A DNA stretch of 64,000 bases from Pisolithus tinctorius (GCA_024663395.1 JANFAH010000069.1:186001-250000); one strand, 5' to 3'; counted from the first letter of the stretch, positions 11,973 to 24,203 are shown. The notes: generated by a model from the sequence alone, not told the origin. Made by a program: numbers and translations.

Positions 11973-13039
11973 GTGGAAGACATCAATCGCTTCAGTGGTG
12001 GTGTTCACAGGGGTGGGACCATGCACGGGACTGAGTTCTACCTGCAGTTCATGTCCCAGTCATCCGCGAGCATGCCTCATCCGGAAGGACTGGTAGATTC
12101 CATTGGATTCGTCGATCGCGTTCCTGAGGATGTCATGCACAATTTGGTGGAAGAACGGCAACATGTCGGTGGTACAAATCCAGAAGACTGATCTTCTGAG
12201 CAAATGCCAGAAATTTTTCACGAAGAAATCATTTCGGCCCGCGCTACAAAACGATGTAAACCGGACCACTTTGTACCTACCTCGGCAAGAGACCTCTTCG
12301 CGACATTCATTGGACTTCGTAATAAGGGTATCATACCCCTCCCTGTGCCGTCGCCAGATTGTTTGAGACACCACACGTGGCAACCCCACTACTTGCAGAG
12401 TCAACACCGCAGACAACCCCTGACAAGGTCATCCATCAAAACACAGTTATACTTCCCACCATACTGGATTGATGCGACGACAGCCCATCGCCGCATGGCA
12501 TCTTTATCCATGATTCAAAGACGGGCCATCGTACAAGAATTACAGGGCAACGCGTGTAGAGTGATTTCTAGTCGAACGGTATTCCCTTGGGGGGGGTGCA
12601 ATATTATCGTCGATCCGGGCCAGGCAATTATCTTTGCGCCCTTGTTTGCCTTGCCTGCGCAAATTGAGGTACTCGCGGAGAGGATATCGGGTAAGTCATA
12701 GCGACATGGTGAGATTCTTGTCGTGTTCGAGGCATTTCCGAGCGCATGATAAGAGCAGAGATTGAGGTGGCGATCCTCAAAGCGATTAGACGGTTGAGAA
12801 GGATTGTGCGTATCGCGGATGGGTGCAGCACGAAGGATAACAGGTGTTTGGTTATATGGGCATTTGCAAATACAATCGAAGAAGCTGCGAGGGTGGTCAG
12901 ATGTTTCGGCGAGGAAGCCTGTGCGAGGGCTGTGCAAGGGGGAGCAGGTGTGCTATGGGGAGACAGGGAGTGGCTGGAAGAAGAGGGAATGGAAGGTGAA
13001 GCAGATCTTGCAGTGGTGGATGGTATGAATGCCTTGTAA
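11973..13039 (+). pseudogene. Broken gene with an XPF/ERCC4-like domain, possibly SHOC1/ZIP2-type meiotic protein
   Basis: One frame reads from about 11973 through 12745 with two in-frame stops (TGA 12189, TAG 12699), then shifts frame to end at 13039. The segments are FVDRVPEDVMHNLVEE, then CRVISSRTVFPWGGCNIIVD, IIFAPLFALPAQIEVLAERI, then (after the TAG) EILVVFEAFPSA, and after the frameshift EVAILKAIRRLRRIVRIADG, CLVIWAFANTIEEAARVV, and LWGDREWLEEEGMEGEADLA. The order strand-LVVFEAFP, helix KAIRRLRR, then WAFANTIEEAARVVRCFG fits the inactive XPF nuclease-like domain of SHOC1/ZIP2 proteins as I remember it. A 41-nt intron 12691-12731 could bypass the TAG but would also remove the conserved LVVFEAFP strand, so a pseudogene is the better reading. 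The family call is an inference. Confidence 0.45.
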
Positions 13040-14690
13040 TGTTGTATCTATCCTACCTTCCCCTGCATATTCCATGAATGGGTATGGAAAGGGCTGAGAG
13101 GGACAATGAGCTCTGTAGCACATAGTGTAGTCACACTTAGTCACAACATGTGGGCAGCCTGTGTGCCAAAATACCAACACTTATGTATATAGACCCTGAG
13201 ATGGGCCCATCAAAGTAGGTTAGCCATGACACATGGACAGGCCTGAGGACCTAGAGTGAGAGCAACACATGTATGGGCCTGCAGAGGGTAAGGATGCTGT
13301 AACATATAGACAGACCTGTGACCAAGTAAGTATGCTGAGCTACCATAAGACATGGACTGGCCCATCCACAGTAGGGTACACCCCAGTCACAACATCAAGA
13401 CAGGCCCACCTATCATATCATGGCAGAGGGTCACATCATAAAGATGGGCCCCTCTATGATTAGATTACAAAGTTGGCAACAATATGGATGGGCCTCTCAA
13501 TGGGATAATATACCATTGTCATGACATGCAGATGGATCTGTGAGTAATATCATTCTAAGGCATTTTGTTACACCTTGAGCTGCCCCCTTACCATTTTTGG
13601 TTGCACAACACCTATGTGCTCATGTACCTGAGTGTCCAAGTCATTGTGGTTGTTGTCATCTGGGCCACAGACTGGGTTGCACTGTGTGACACATCTTCTG
13701 GGAAGTGTGTGACTAGAGGAAGACTGTAGAGAGAATTCCCTAGGATCATCCAAAGGGGTGCTGAGTGGAAGGAGAAGTTGAGGATAATACTAGAAGGGGT
13801 GGGGTATACATGTGAGGATTGTGGAATTTAATTCTGGAGGGTTGTTGATGTGCAAGGGACAGCAAGACAAGTATACACAATTCTGAGAGACAGATATGTG
13901 ACAAGAAGAGTGTATTTTGAGGTGAGGGAGGTGCAAGATAAGGCGTGATGGACTGGAGGACACAGGAGACATGGAGATCACTGAAGACACTGTAGATGCT
14001 GTAGACTTGATAGATGCTTTTAGGCTCTAGGAACTCTTGAACTTGTGAAACACACACAGATAGTGACCCCAGAAATGGGTGGTATATTTTCTGACACTAC
14101 AGCAGAATTATATAGTACATGGGATGTAGGTACAAGTCTGAGTAAGGTGGGGCAGAAAAACTAAAAGACCATAAAATAAAGGAATGGATGACAGATGTCA
14201 GCAAAGTACAGATGCACATGAAATAGTCTGGCAAGTGGTAAATGAGAGTAAAAGGAATAACAGAAAAGGGGGTGTCTTCCAACAGAAAGAGGGTATGTGT
14301 ACTGGTGAGAGGTGGAGTTGGCAGGAAGGCAGAACCACAGAAGGGAGGAGCCTACAGGTATGAAAATGATCTGCAGAATTTGGGGTGACAGGGGGAATGA
14401 GAGTTTTTTTAGAGATGACTGGCACAGATGACTGGTGATGTGGCTAGGTGGTGGATGGGTTATGGAATTCTGGATCAGCTTATTGATGACTCTGTGCAAA
14501 TGCAGAATTTTTCAGATCAGCTTATTGATGACTGGGGGACATGTTGGAGGTCTGGAGAAACTCTGAAGCTGAAAGTAGGTAGGGCAAAACATGAGGCAGT
14601 GAGCAGAAAGAATTCTGAAGGCATAGAGCAATAGGGGCTTGTTGCAGAGGCAGTAGAATTTACTGACAGTTTCCTGTTTCAGCCTCAGGG
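13040..14690. other. CpG-poor stretch without a recognisable gene
   Basis: A direct repeat GATCAGCTTATTGATGACT occurs at about 14473 and again at about 14516. Otherwise there are only short overlapping open stretches, mostly on the minus strand, with no family signature. Confidence 0.45.
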
Positions 14691-14693
14691 AGT

Positions 14694-15447
14694 ATGTATA
14701 TGGCTCCCTACACCAGAATCAAACTCTCTCATGGAGAAATTCTGCAGTCAGCCAAAGAAGCTGCATGGATGAAAAATGTACCCTACAGTGCTGCTGTAGG
14801 CTCCCTCATGCACCTTGCTGTTGGAATGCACCCAGACATCACATTTGCTGTCTCTACAGTCATGCAGTTCAATAACACACCCAACATCACTCACTGGGAA
14901 GCCATAAAATGAATCTACAGGTATATCTCAGGCACAAAAGTGCTCACCTTGACATTTGGAAATACAGAACAAGGCCTCAAGGGCTATACTGATGCAGATG
15001 GTGCTTCACAGGAGCATTGACAGGCTATCAGCAGATATGCATATCTACTAGACAGAGGAGCTATCAGTTGGGCTTCATGGAAACAAGAACTTGTCACACT
15101 CTTGACTGCAGAAGCAGTGTATGTCACAGTAACTCATGCAGCCAAAGAGGGCTTATGGCTTTGATGACTCATCTGGGAAGTTTTCATCCCACTCAAGTAT
15201 CCTATCCTGCTGTATTCTGACAGCCAATCTGCCATCATGCTCACCAAAGATGGCAGCTGTCATGTTTGCACCAAGCACATTGACATATGATACCATTTCA
15301 TTTGTTTTGCTGTGGAAAACCATTCCTTTCATTTGATTTATTGTCCTACTGGTGGCATGGTCACTGATACCCTTACCCAACCTTTACCAAGCAGCAAGGT
15401 GAAACATTTCACATCTGCACTTGGGCTTTGTACCAATTGAGGGGGAG
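14694..15447 (+). pseudogene. Ty1/copia pol fragment: end of reverse transcriptase and RNase H
   Basis: The plus strand reads copia reverse transcriptase/RNase H: PYSAAVGSLMHLAVGMHPDI, then IYRYISGTKVLTLTFG, GLKGYTDADGAS, AISWASWKQELVTLLTAEA, YSDSQSAIMLTKDG, KHIDI and LPSSKVKHFTSALGL. TGA codons interrupt it at places where the family has Arg (after HWEAIK, QEH, GLWL twice and KHIDI). The TDADGAS and DSQSA motifs carry the RNase H acidic residues. A GGGGGAG tract at 15441-15447 directly precedes an LTR start. The 5' part is absent, so this is a truncated, inactive copy. Confidence 0.85.
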
Positions 15448-15735
15448 TGTTGAGAATGCATTTCAGAATTACAGTAGCATCTTGGAGTTTCACCCAGAGG
15501 GCTTGGAATTTCCCCCTAACCTTTGGAATTAAATTCTGATGTCACTGCACTTAGTAATTACAGTACTATAGATTTTCCACACCATTATTTTCCACCTCAG
15601 TGACTGCTTCCTGCACTGAGGTGAGCATAGCTATACTTCAATTCATTTAGTTAGTATTGACATAGTGTAAAGACTCATACCTTTGTTAGGTACTAATAAA
15701 GTGACTATTTCATGCACTGAGACTCATACCTTCAT
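15448..15735 (+). repeat. Copia 3' LTR (right end approximate)
   Basis: The sequence starts TGTTGAGAATGC immediately after the purine tract that follows the copia RNase H frame. The right end is uncertain: a short duplication (GACTCATACCTT at about 15670 and 15720) lies near it and no clear partner LTR was found for comparison. Confidence 0.6.
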
Positions 15736-17150
15736 TAATTCCATCACTTTGGATTCCACCAAGGCAAGTTGGTTTGGCTTTTGTGCAGGATTGGAGATTG
15801 CCACAAGCACAGGAATGCAGATTTTGATCCTGGAGTGAGACAATGCAGCAGTGTGGTGAGCTGAGACTGCATTGAGTGCTGAATAGTTGTCTTCAGATTC
15901 CATGACAGCCTTCAGCACAGGTTGCCAGTCAGTGTTGACACACTTTTCACCAAGATGATTGTATAAGTTACTTTCTACTTTCCACAGTGGCATGAGGACA
16001 GCAGCATACTGATGAATAAAGTCCCATGCAATGGGATCCATGTGAGCAGGCAGAAATGACTTGGAGTGGTCTCTATGACAGATGCCAGTATAAACCATTG
16101 CCAACTATAGTCAGTACATATGGTTGAATTTTGGTATGGTTCCAGCAATGTTGGATTGTGTCAGCTGACACAGTGTAGGAAAAGTCCAAGTAGCTGTATA
16201 ATACAAGCTAGATGGATTAGATAACAACAATAAAATGAAGGGAACAAATTGCTTGTCCCAAGGGATTCTGGACTGTTGAAACTACAAGGTGGGACTCTGC
16301 ACTCTGTAGCAGTAGTGTCTTGTGGTGTGTGCAGCATATTCTGTGGTGTTGTACTGGTGATTGAGCAATGTGAGTGGTATATGTAGTTTGTGCACAGTGG
16401 TTTGTGAGGCATGTAGTGTAGATGAAGTGAAAAGGAAACTTGTAGTGACCTTCTGAGTACCAAAAGGTATCATTCTGTACCTAAGTACAGGGCTTTATAG
16501 TCCAGGCAAACTCAGAACCTAAGTAGGACAAGGTACAAGCAAAGGAAAGCCATGTGACAGCACATACACACAGGACAGGTTGCAACAGGGGCCAGGGGTA
16601 TACTACTTACATAAAGGGAACAGAGAGCATGGTAAAAGAAAAGTGTCCAAAGGAAGGAAGTGGCTGGAGCACAGTGGCTGTGGGTATAGCAGTGTGTGAG
16701 AGGGAGTGAGGGCATGGGAATGTAGTGAGGTAGGTGGGAAGGTAGTGTGTGAGCAGCAGTGGACATGAGTGGTGTGGGACATAATGATAGTTGCAGAACA
16801 TTTGATGATAGGGGCTTATGTGTTTAGGGAATGTGGATTTCTTACACCTGTGGGGGATTTAGATGCTGACCATCTCCAGTCAGCCATGTGGTGTGGAGGA
16901 CATAACCAATGATGCCATATGGTGATGGAGAAGGTGCAGTGCCAAGGATTCGAGAACACTGGTGAATGCCATGTAGAAGTGAAGGAAGCATGGTGCTGAG
17001 GAATGCAAGAAGACTGTTGAATGCCACATAGAAGTGTCTGGGCCAATGATATAAGCACCTCATGGCTGCTAAGTATATAATTGTTAGTGTGTGGCTCAAA
17101 CCTTTGCATCAATTTGATTCCTTCCCCCCATTGACCTCTCTCTTGGTCAT
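15736..17150. other. Degenerate stretch, no assignable gene
   Basis: A minus-strand open stretch 16104-15724 (126 codons, TDWQPVLKAVMESEDN, HHTAALSHSRIKI) looks protein-like but is not recognised and has no intact neighbours. The rest (16110-17150) has only overlapping short frames. Confidence 0.35.
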
Positions 17151-17153
17151 ACC

Positions 17154-18240
17154 ATGTCTGCCAACCACCTTCCCCACCTTTCCCAACTCATTTGCATGGC
17201 CACCCCTGACCCAATCAAAGTGGAGAAGGCCACCCTCAAGGAGAAGTTCATTGCTGTGTCTGCAGCCATGGTTGCCAAGGCCAAGTGCCTTCTGGATGAT
17301 AAGGAGGAGCTGCAAGAGGAATGGGTGATGTGGATGCACTGGTGGGAAGAGAAGACAGTAAGTGCACATTTTACTTGGGGCTCACCAGCTTTGACCCTTT
17401 TTTAGGCTGAAGTGTTTCCTATCATCAAGTGCAGGTGGGAGCTGACCAAGGTAGCTGTGGTGGATGGACCCACAGTGGCCAAGGCCAATGAGGTCTATGA
17501 GAAGTGGGCAGCAGAGGAGATCACCACAGCTGAGCATGAACAAGTTGACAAGGATGTGTGAATGGGAGAAGAGGCCTCACAGGATGTCAGGGAGCAGGGG
17601 ACAAGTGCTGTGATGCCAGCTGTGACAGAGAGGATGTCACACATTAAGGTGGTGCAGCCCTTGAGAAGGTAAGAGTGTCGCATGTGCAGTGTTGCAGAGG
17701 CTAACACTTGGGCTCTTAGCAATCTTGGCAGATGATCATGGAGAGCAAGGATGAGGCTGAGACACCCAGGGTCATGGTTCTGCCAGGGTCCAGCCTCCAC
17801 AAGGAGCCTTGTGTGAGGTGCATAGTGAAGAAGACCCTGTGTGTCAGACCTGCAGGGTAGATGTGCAAGGGATGCATGTGCATGAAGCAGGGCTGCAAGA
17901 AGTTGATGAAGGCAGCAGGAAAGAAGGCACCAGCTAGCATGTCAACCAGTAAGTAGCAACCTCACCTCAGGGGATCCAAAGCTAATGACTCATAGTGTGG
18001 TCTTTAAAGGCTGCCAAGGCCAGCCCATCCAAGAGGGTCACTGACAATGATGATGATGAGGTCAAGGTGGTTGAGAGCCACATGCATGCAAAGGGAAAGG
18101 TGCTGGTGGGCAGCTGGCTTGATAGCAAGGTTGCAGCCAACCTCTTGCAATTGCTGAGGCTGTGGAGTCAGAGGCCATATGCCTTCAACTCCAGGTGTGT
18201 GTCAACTGGCTCACTGAGGTGCTAGAGAAGATTGGGTCAA
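17154..18240 (+). pseudogene. Decayed gene with a Zn2Cys6-like cysteine cluster
   Basis: An ATG at 17154 opens a frame (MSANHLPHLSQL, then EEWVMWMHWWEEKT) that ends at a 48-nt GT-AG intron (17358-17405). The next exon reads AEVFPIIKCRWELTKVAV and is cut by a TGA. A second 51-nt intron (17669-17719) leads to a segment with PCVRCIVKKTLC and CKGCMCMKQGCKK, a cysteine spacing like fungal Zn2Cys6 or related DNA-binding clusters, also with an in-frame stop. A third GTAAGT donor near 17949 leads to a Lys/Asp-rich tail (SKRVTDNDDDEVKVVE). Introns are retained, so this is a decayed gene, not a processed copy. Similar cysteine-cluster proteins are common hypothetical genes in Agaricomycetes; the function is unknown. 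Confidence 0.5.
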
Positions 18241-18933
18241 GTAGGAATGATTGTACTTAGTTAATTTTTGCTGCATTGTCCTCTCCACATCTTAGTGCAT
18301 GTAGCGCACAATATACCGCTGTTGTCTCTTCTGCATGAGGTTGTGACATGAAGCAACACAAAGTAGGTGACTACCCTCCATGGGACAGTTCAGCCATGGT
18401 AACATATGGTGTGTGGGGTACCAACTTGTCTTCTTTGTGCAACTTTCAACTTCCCTGAGTGGTGAGTCCTCATAGCATGGTGTTGACATACAGTGTGATG
18501 GCATGTTGAAGTGAGAGTGAGGGGATGTTTTAGTGGGTATCTGGGATGGTCTTTGGGTATCAAATGTAAGGAGACAGAAAGAGAATTGAAAGGAAAAAGG
18601 AGAAAAGGGCACACATTGACTGCATGTTCAAGGAACAAATGCACAGGGTAGTTGTGAGTATAAGCAGTATATGGCAGCCAAGGATGGCATCAGCAACACT
18701 AGTAAGTGAAGTAACAGGAGAGATGGTGTTTTAGTTATATACCTATCAGGTGGTTTGTTATTTTTCTGGACAGTTTTGGACTGATTGTTAGCAGTGTTTA
18801 TGTCTTTTATGTTTTTTGAGAGAGGAGTAGCTATCAGTAGGATCACCAGATGAAACCTGGGGTGGAACAGAGGTCTCCAGATGAAACCCAGGGTAAAACA
18901 GACAAGGAAAAATGAACTATGTTTGGTATTGGA
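18241..18933. other. No recognisable gene
   Basis: CpG-poor DNA with short frames only. It may include the unrecognised 3' LTR region of the minus-strand gypsy element that ends near 18934. A short direct repeat (CCAGATGAAACC at about 18846 and 18877) is visible. Confidence 0.4.
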
Positions 18934-21900
18934 TCAATTTAGGAGTATGTGGGTCTCCCCTGCATGGGACTTTGAATGCTGATGTAACTGGCATGCATGC
19001 CAAGTGAACAGTTCTGTGGTAGTCAGTAGTGTTGCATCATCACTGGATAGGGGTAAAAGGAAGGTAGCCTCAGTGAGGTCACATGGGAACAGCAGCTCAA
19101 CACCATGTACCATGAAGTAAGGGGAGAGACCCATGGACTTCAATATGGTGACCTGCTTGACCCAGAACACAGAGTGCATGATGGTGTGCCAGCAGCAGTC
19201 ATTGTTCTTGCAGCTCTTCATAATAGCCTCTCATACATCATAATGGCAATGCTCTATGATACCATTAGCCTGAGAGTTGTAAGAAGCAATATGGATGTGA
19301 TGGATATGATATTGCACAGCTAGGGCATCTAAGGCCTGAATGAATGCAGGACCATTGTCCATGACAATTTTGGTGAGCAGACCCCAGTGGCATATGATGT
19401 CCTCAAAGATGAAGGACACAAGCATGGCACTGTTTTCTGCATGCAGCATTTGCCACTCTGGATATGAGGTGACTGTGCATCAAGCCTGCACTATGTACCA
19501 ATAGTCACTGGCTTTAGGCATTAGCATCATATCAATGTGAGCTTTATGAAAAAGGCCCCCTATCATGGGCACAGTAGGAGGTATGTGAAGTTTCTGCATC
19601 TGGTGGATCTGGCATTTGTGACAAGTATGAACAAACCATTTTACATCCTCAATGAGCCAAGGCCACCAAAAGCACAGGAGGAGGTGGGTGCAGATGGTGA
19701 AGGCACCTTTGTGTCTGAGGTCATCATGTGCTTTGATGAGGTGATATTGCTTGGGTTCATTGATGATGAGCTGGTGCAGCCTGTGTGGTTCTCTACACCA
19801 TAAGTTGCTGTCAAGGAGGAAGAAGTGGCTGGCAGAGTTAAAGAAAGATGACTATTGCACATCAGTAAGGTTGGGGGTTGCTCACAGGTCATGAGGAATG
19901 CATGGATCAATGTGATTTTTGCCTTGCATGTCTGAGCCTTTGCAGACTGTGGAATGGCTGGCTTGTCAGAGGTATCAGGGGTGCTATCTGTATCAGCAGT
20001 CACAAAGAATGTGAGGTAGAAGGATGCAGGCAGTGGGAGGCATGCCTGATGGTAAGTGAGTGGCAGTAAGGAGTGATACAGGCATTGATCTTCATTGGAG
20101 ATGAATGTGGGAGGTGGGCAGTCATTGATAGCCTCTGTAGAGAAGGGAGTAAAAATGGTCTAGCCAGTCCTCATGGTTGTCATCCTCAGGCAGGTCAAGT
20201 TCTGACTGCAGGAAGTGGGAGAGGCCATGGGGCCTGGCATGCTTGTCCACAGGAATGTGCATGAGTTTGAACAAGAAGAGGAGGATGCCAGCAATCCAGC
20301 AGTTGATCATTGTGTTAGGCTGCAGATCTGGGTTGTTTATCATGCCCTTAATATATTTCACATCTACCTCCACAGTGAAGTTAGTGAGGCCAAAGATGTA
20401 CACACATACCACATGCAATGTGCAGAAGAGGCCATACAACTCAAGCTTAGCCTGGGAGTAGGGGCTTTCCACTTCATTGAGGGTGATGGACCCAAAGTGA
20501 CTAGGGTAGTGTTTTCCATCTTTGCCAATCTGGTAAAGGATGTAGCCAACTGCAATAACCAAGGTGTCAACTGCTGAAATCACTTCACAACTACACTCAT
20601 AGTTGATCCACCAGAGTGTGGGGGACTTAACAATTTCATCCTTGAGTTGTTGCATGGCAGCACATTGCAGTTCATCCCATGTGAATGGCATGTTCCATGT
20701 GAGCAGCAACTAGCAGCTGCATGATCTTGGCAAAGTCTTCAACAAAGATGCAGAGAACACTGCAGACACTGAGGAAACTGCAAACCTGGGTCAGGTCATT
20801 CCTACATTTACAGGTGCAGAAGTCAACACTACAGGTTAGAGGACATGTATGAAGCAATCTGGGACAATGGGCAACTGATGAGCTTGTCAAAGTTTGCAAT
20901 GCCTAAGAAGGAGAAAGAAGAAGAGTTACTGCTGTTTCCAACCCACTGGGACAAAGGAAAGGAAAGGGAAATAGAGCAGTTGCCAACCAGAATCTATGTT
21001 GATGACCAAAAAGTTGTGGTCCACTGAGGGTGAACCAGAGAGAGGTCAAGAAACACAGATAGGTTGCCCTTGAGGTTGAGGATGGGGATGAAGTCAAGAT
21101 GCAGGTCAAGGCATAGGGATAGGTCACCCCTGGCCAAAGAACATCACTATAGGCTCAAACAAGCCACTAGGGGTAATGAAGCCCCTTTTCCATCCCTCTC
21201 CTTCCCTTACATGGAGGTTAGTAAAGCCCCAGCAGTTGTCAAATTTAGCATAATAGTGGGATTCCACCAACTTGTCAAAGAGGGACTGGGCATTGGGCGA
21301 GGGGTGTGTGTCTGGGACAGTCCAAGAGTTCAGGTAGTGGTAGTCTTGAATTAACTTTTTCTTTCCATCCTTCTTGGCTATCAAGAATACAGGTGTGGCT
21401 TGTGGTGAAGTATAAGGTCAAATCTTCCTGCACTTGAGGTTTTGTTGAGGAATTCGTCCAGTACCTTGAGTTCTTCTGGGGACATAGGGTAGACAGAAGA
21501 TTTCTTAGGCTTAAACCCATCCTTAAGTCAAATTTCATGGTCCAGTTCTTTCCAATGGTGAGGAAGGGGGATGTCATCTTCTGCAAATACCTTTGTGGAA
21601 CATGAGTATCATTCCAGAGGCATACCTCTTCATTTTTATCAGCTAACACTGTTTCAAACTCAGTTGACAGGGTAGTCTTCTAAATTTGTGGTTCATTGTC
21701 ATCCCAGCAGTCAATTTTACCTGTTACCCAATTGACATGAGGTCTATATTCCTTCAAGAATGGCATCCCTAGGAGGATGTCCTCCTTTCCTTTTAGGGGG
21801 CTGATGAAGGCCTTGATTTTGAGTTGACATCCTTTAACAATCACATGGAGCATGCACTTGTGTTTGAGCATTTCCCTATCCTTCTGGGTGAAGGACATCA

Positions 21901-22660
21901 TGGGGAATGGTGTGTCAACACAATAGGTAATGATCTTGAGTTTGTTGACCATCTGTTGGGATATGAGATTGACTTCTGTGCCTGAGTTGATACAGGTGAC
22001 TATGCTTGCATTGTAGTCTTTTAGTTGTACTTGTCCAAGGGGAGACACAACACACATATCCAATTCCTCATCTATAGAAGTACAGTTAGCAGACAATATG
22101 TAGGATGGACTGACTGTAACAAGTGATTCAGCAGTCTGATTCAAAAATCCTCTTTCTTCATCTCCACTTCCATGATCTCCATGGTCTACTGTTCTGCCCA
22201 GAAGTCTTCATTGGCTTCTTGCAGTCACACTTGATGTGACCCATTTCTTGGCAATTAAAGCATTTAATGTCTGCACAGCATGTGGTAGTCTTTCATCTTT
22301 GATCAACATCCATGGCATCAGGGTCACAGTGCAGGGTGTATGAGATGAATTGATGGCAATCATGATTGGAATCTTCTCCTTCTAAGATCCAATGCATAGC
22401 AATAGCCATACAAGCTTCTCCCATGGCCACAGTCCATTCTTTTACTGTACTAGGTGTCCTTCTGGTATTAAGAACCCAGTTATGATAATCAGGGGTGATC
22501 CCCTTTCTGAGAAATGTACCTCCCTCATGGGAGTCTTTGCATAAGCCAGCCTTGTTGACCAGTCCCATGAACTCCACAATATACAACTCAAGTTCCTGTT
22601 TTCCTTGAGAGTCAGATTCAAGGTTGATGTCATGCCAGATGGACTTTTTTTGTCATTCTT
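18934..22660 (-). pseudogene. Nearly complete dead Ty3/gypsy gag-pol
   Basis: Read on the minus strand from 22660 downward the order is canonical. The gag C-terminus (about 22590-22300) is followed by a CCHC knuckle CFNCQEMGHIKCDC (about 22280-22230), then a protease-like region 22144-21680 (INSGTEVNLIS replaces the usual DSGA; DILLGMPFLKEY follows). Reverse transcriptase comes at 21650-20700 (KKLIQDYHYLNSWTVPD, YYAKFDNCWGFTNL, GFITPSGLFEPIVMFFG) and RNase H at 20700-20120. Integrase follows at 19450-18934 (IVMDNGPAFIQAL and KSMGLSPYFMVHG). Each domain sits in several frames with stops, and CpG is nearly absent, so the element is long dead. The protease lacks its catalytic Asp (Asn instead). 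The gag may begin further up, near 22900. Confidence 0.85.
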
Positions 22661-23278
22661 TGACAACCTTTATTGCTCACATTGTCAATCAAGCCATTGC
22701 ACATGAGATAATTGCACTCAAAACCATTGTTCTTCTCCTCAATATCTGACAGGGAGGAGGAGCAATCCTCAGCAAGTGCTCCAAAAATGAACCTCCCTTG
22801 TCTGTGACACACAAGCATGAACACTTTTATCCCATCCTCCCCCTCACTCATACTGCCATCCATTCCCCCTGTAGTCTGTGTACATCCCACCACCTTCATA
22901 TTTCACCACTGCTGATACCCCAGAAAAAGATTGTTCATTGTATGCCATGTGACAGTGCTGCCACTGGCATGATTCCCCCCATCATTGAAGAAGATCATGA
23001 GGATGAGTACATCACTACTTCACAGAACACAAGTACTCTGTGTGTTGCAGGCAAATTCCACACCACCCTCAATACACTCTTTTTTACATTGGGGGACATG
23101 CACAATTGGTCTGTGTTCTGTATCATCTTGAATGACTCCCAACTCCTGAACCAGCTGGAGGGATGGTCAGTCAAGTAGCAGGTACACAGCTCAGGGTTGG
23201 TCAAGGTTGCAAAGAGGAATGTGTGTTTTTTTGAGGTTGACATGACTCTGGACAAATTTTGTCAGAGGTACAGGGATC

Positions 23279-23713
23279 TGTTATGCTAGACCAAAGTCAT
23301 GACATAGGTTGAGCTCAGTCATAGACTTATTGGTTTCTACCTAGCAAACAGCTGAGGTAACCTCTGCAAGATGACAGAGGATTTGGCAATGCTGGTAAGA
23401 GTGGTCCTGGTTAGGGACACTGAGGGCAAACTTCTGGATGAGATCACTGTGTATGATTGAGCAGCTCAAGTCTGGGGTTCCATGACTTGAGCCAGCAAGC
23501 TAAATACTACAGAGACAGACCATGAGGAGTCCACATGTTCTAAGGTAATTATGCTATTGGTTGAACAATAATGCTGTGTGTCTGCAACAAGGCATGAGAA
23601 TGTATTGCTACTGGTGGAAACAGAAGGGCCATCAGACCAGAGAGAAGATGGTCACAAAAGGAAAAGCAGTCTGATGGAAAGAAAATGAGGCATACAGCAA
23701 GCAAAATGTAACA
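23279..23713 (-). repeat. Gypsy 3' LTR, second copy of the 2646-3098 family
   Basis: In reverse complement this starts TGTTACATT and ends GCATAACA, matching the LTR at 2646-3098 along its length with many C-to-T and G-to-A differences. It sits directly after the pol C-terminus and purine tract of its own element (23714-24098). Confidence 0.85.
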
Positions 23714-24098
23714 TTACCCCTCTTCCAAGGCTTGAAGTCCCTGACTTCAAACTACTCTCCATAAGGTTCTCTGGTCATATTGGCAATGGTGGAGTCATTG
23801 AAGTCATAATTATTATCATACTTATCATTGTCCTCACTTCTGATAAGAGTATGATCATCTACCAGTCTGGGGGTAGAGTCTCTCCAGAGGGGTGCAATGA
23901 CACAGCAAAGAATGCCAGGTGTAATGCTGACAATACCTTCAGTTTATCCAGCTCCAATGATGTCCTCATGCTCAGGCCAGTTGCCTTTGTAAAGGCCTCA
24001 CAAAATGCACATGCTGTTGCAAATGTAGTACTCCAGCACTCAGCAATGTTAGTCCCTACTAGCACTTGGTGGTTAAACCACACCAAGTAAGCCAAGAT
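23714..24098 (-). pseudogene. Gypsy pol C-terminal extension, fragment
   Basis: The minus strand translates LVDDHTLIRSEDNDKYDN and ends TREPYGE, aligning with the last residues of the pol frame that stops at 2608 (LVDDHTLIGSEDNDLYDN, TGEPYGE). Upstream the frame is broken. The element is truncated near 24100, where the tRNA-like sequence begins. Confidence 0.8.
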
Positions 24099-24103
24099 AC
24101 CTT

Positions 24104-24176
24104 GACCAAATAGCTCAGTGGTTAGAGCACCCAGTCAAAACCTGGGAGGTCCAGGGTTCAATCCCCTGTCTGGTCA
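24104..24176 (+). tRNA. tRNA-like sequence, probable pseudo-tRNA or SINE head
   Basis: The 73 nt fold as a cloverleaf. The acceptor GACCAAA pairs with TCTGGTC (one mismatch), the D arm is GCTC/GAGC with an AGTGGTTA loop, the anticodon stem is CCCAG/CTGGG, the variable loop has five bases, and the T arm is CAGGG-TTCAATC-CCCTG. A-box and B-box promoter motifs are present. The anticodon loop TCAAAAC gives anticodon AAA with C instead of the invariant U at position 33, so it is unlikely to be a working tRNA. CpG sites expected in such a tRNA appear as TG or CA, in line with deamination. Confidence 0.6.
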
Positions 24177-24190
24177 CATTTATTGCAACA

Positions 24191-24203
24191 GGTTATGAGC
24201 CCC
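24191..24203 (+). other. Copia primer-binding site matching the initiator tRNA anticodon arm
   Basis: GGTTATGAGCCC is complementary to the anticodon stem-loop of eukaryotic initiator tRNA-Met (GGGCUCAUAACC), the internal priming site used by Ty5/copia-type elements. It follows TTGCAACA, a plausible LTR end at 24190, and precedes the copia gag start by 170 nt. Confidence 0.6.

Noticed and set aside
12691..12731. 41-nt intron in the XPF-like gene
   Set aside because: It would remove the LVVFEAFP strand that looks conserved; kept only as an alternative in the feature text.
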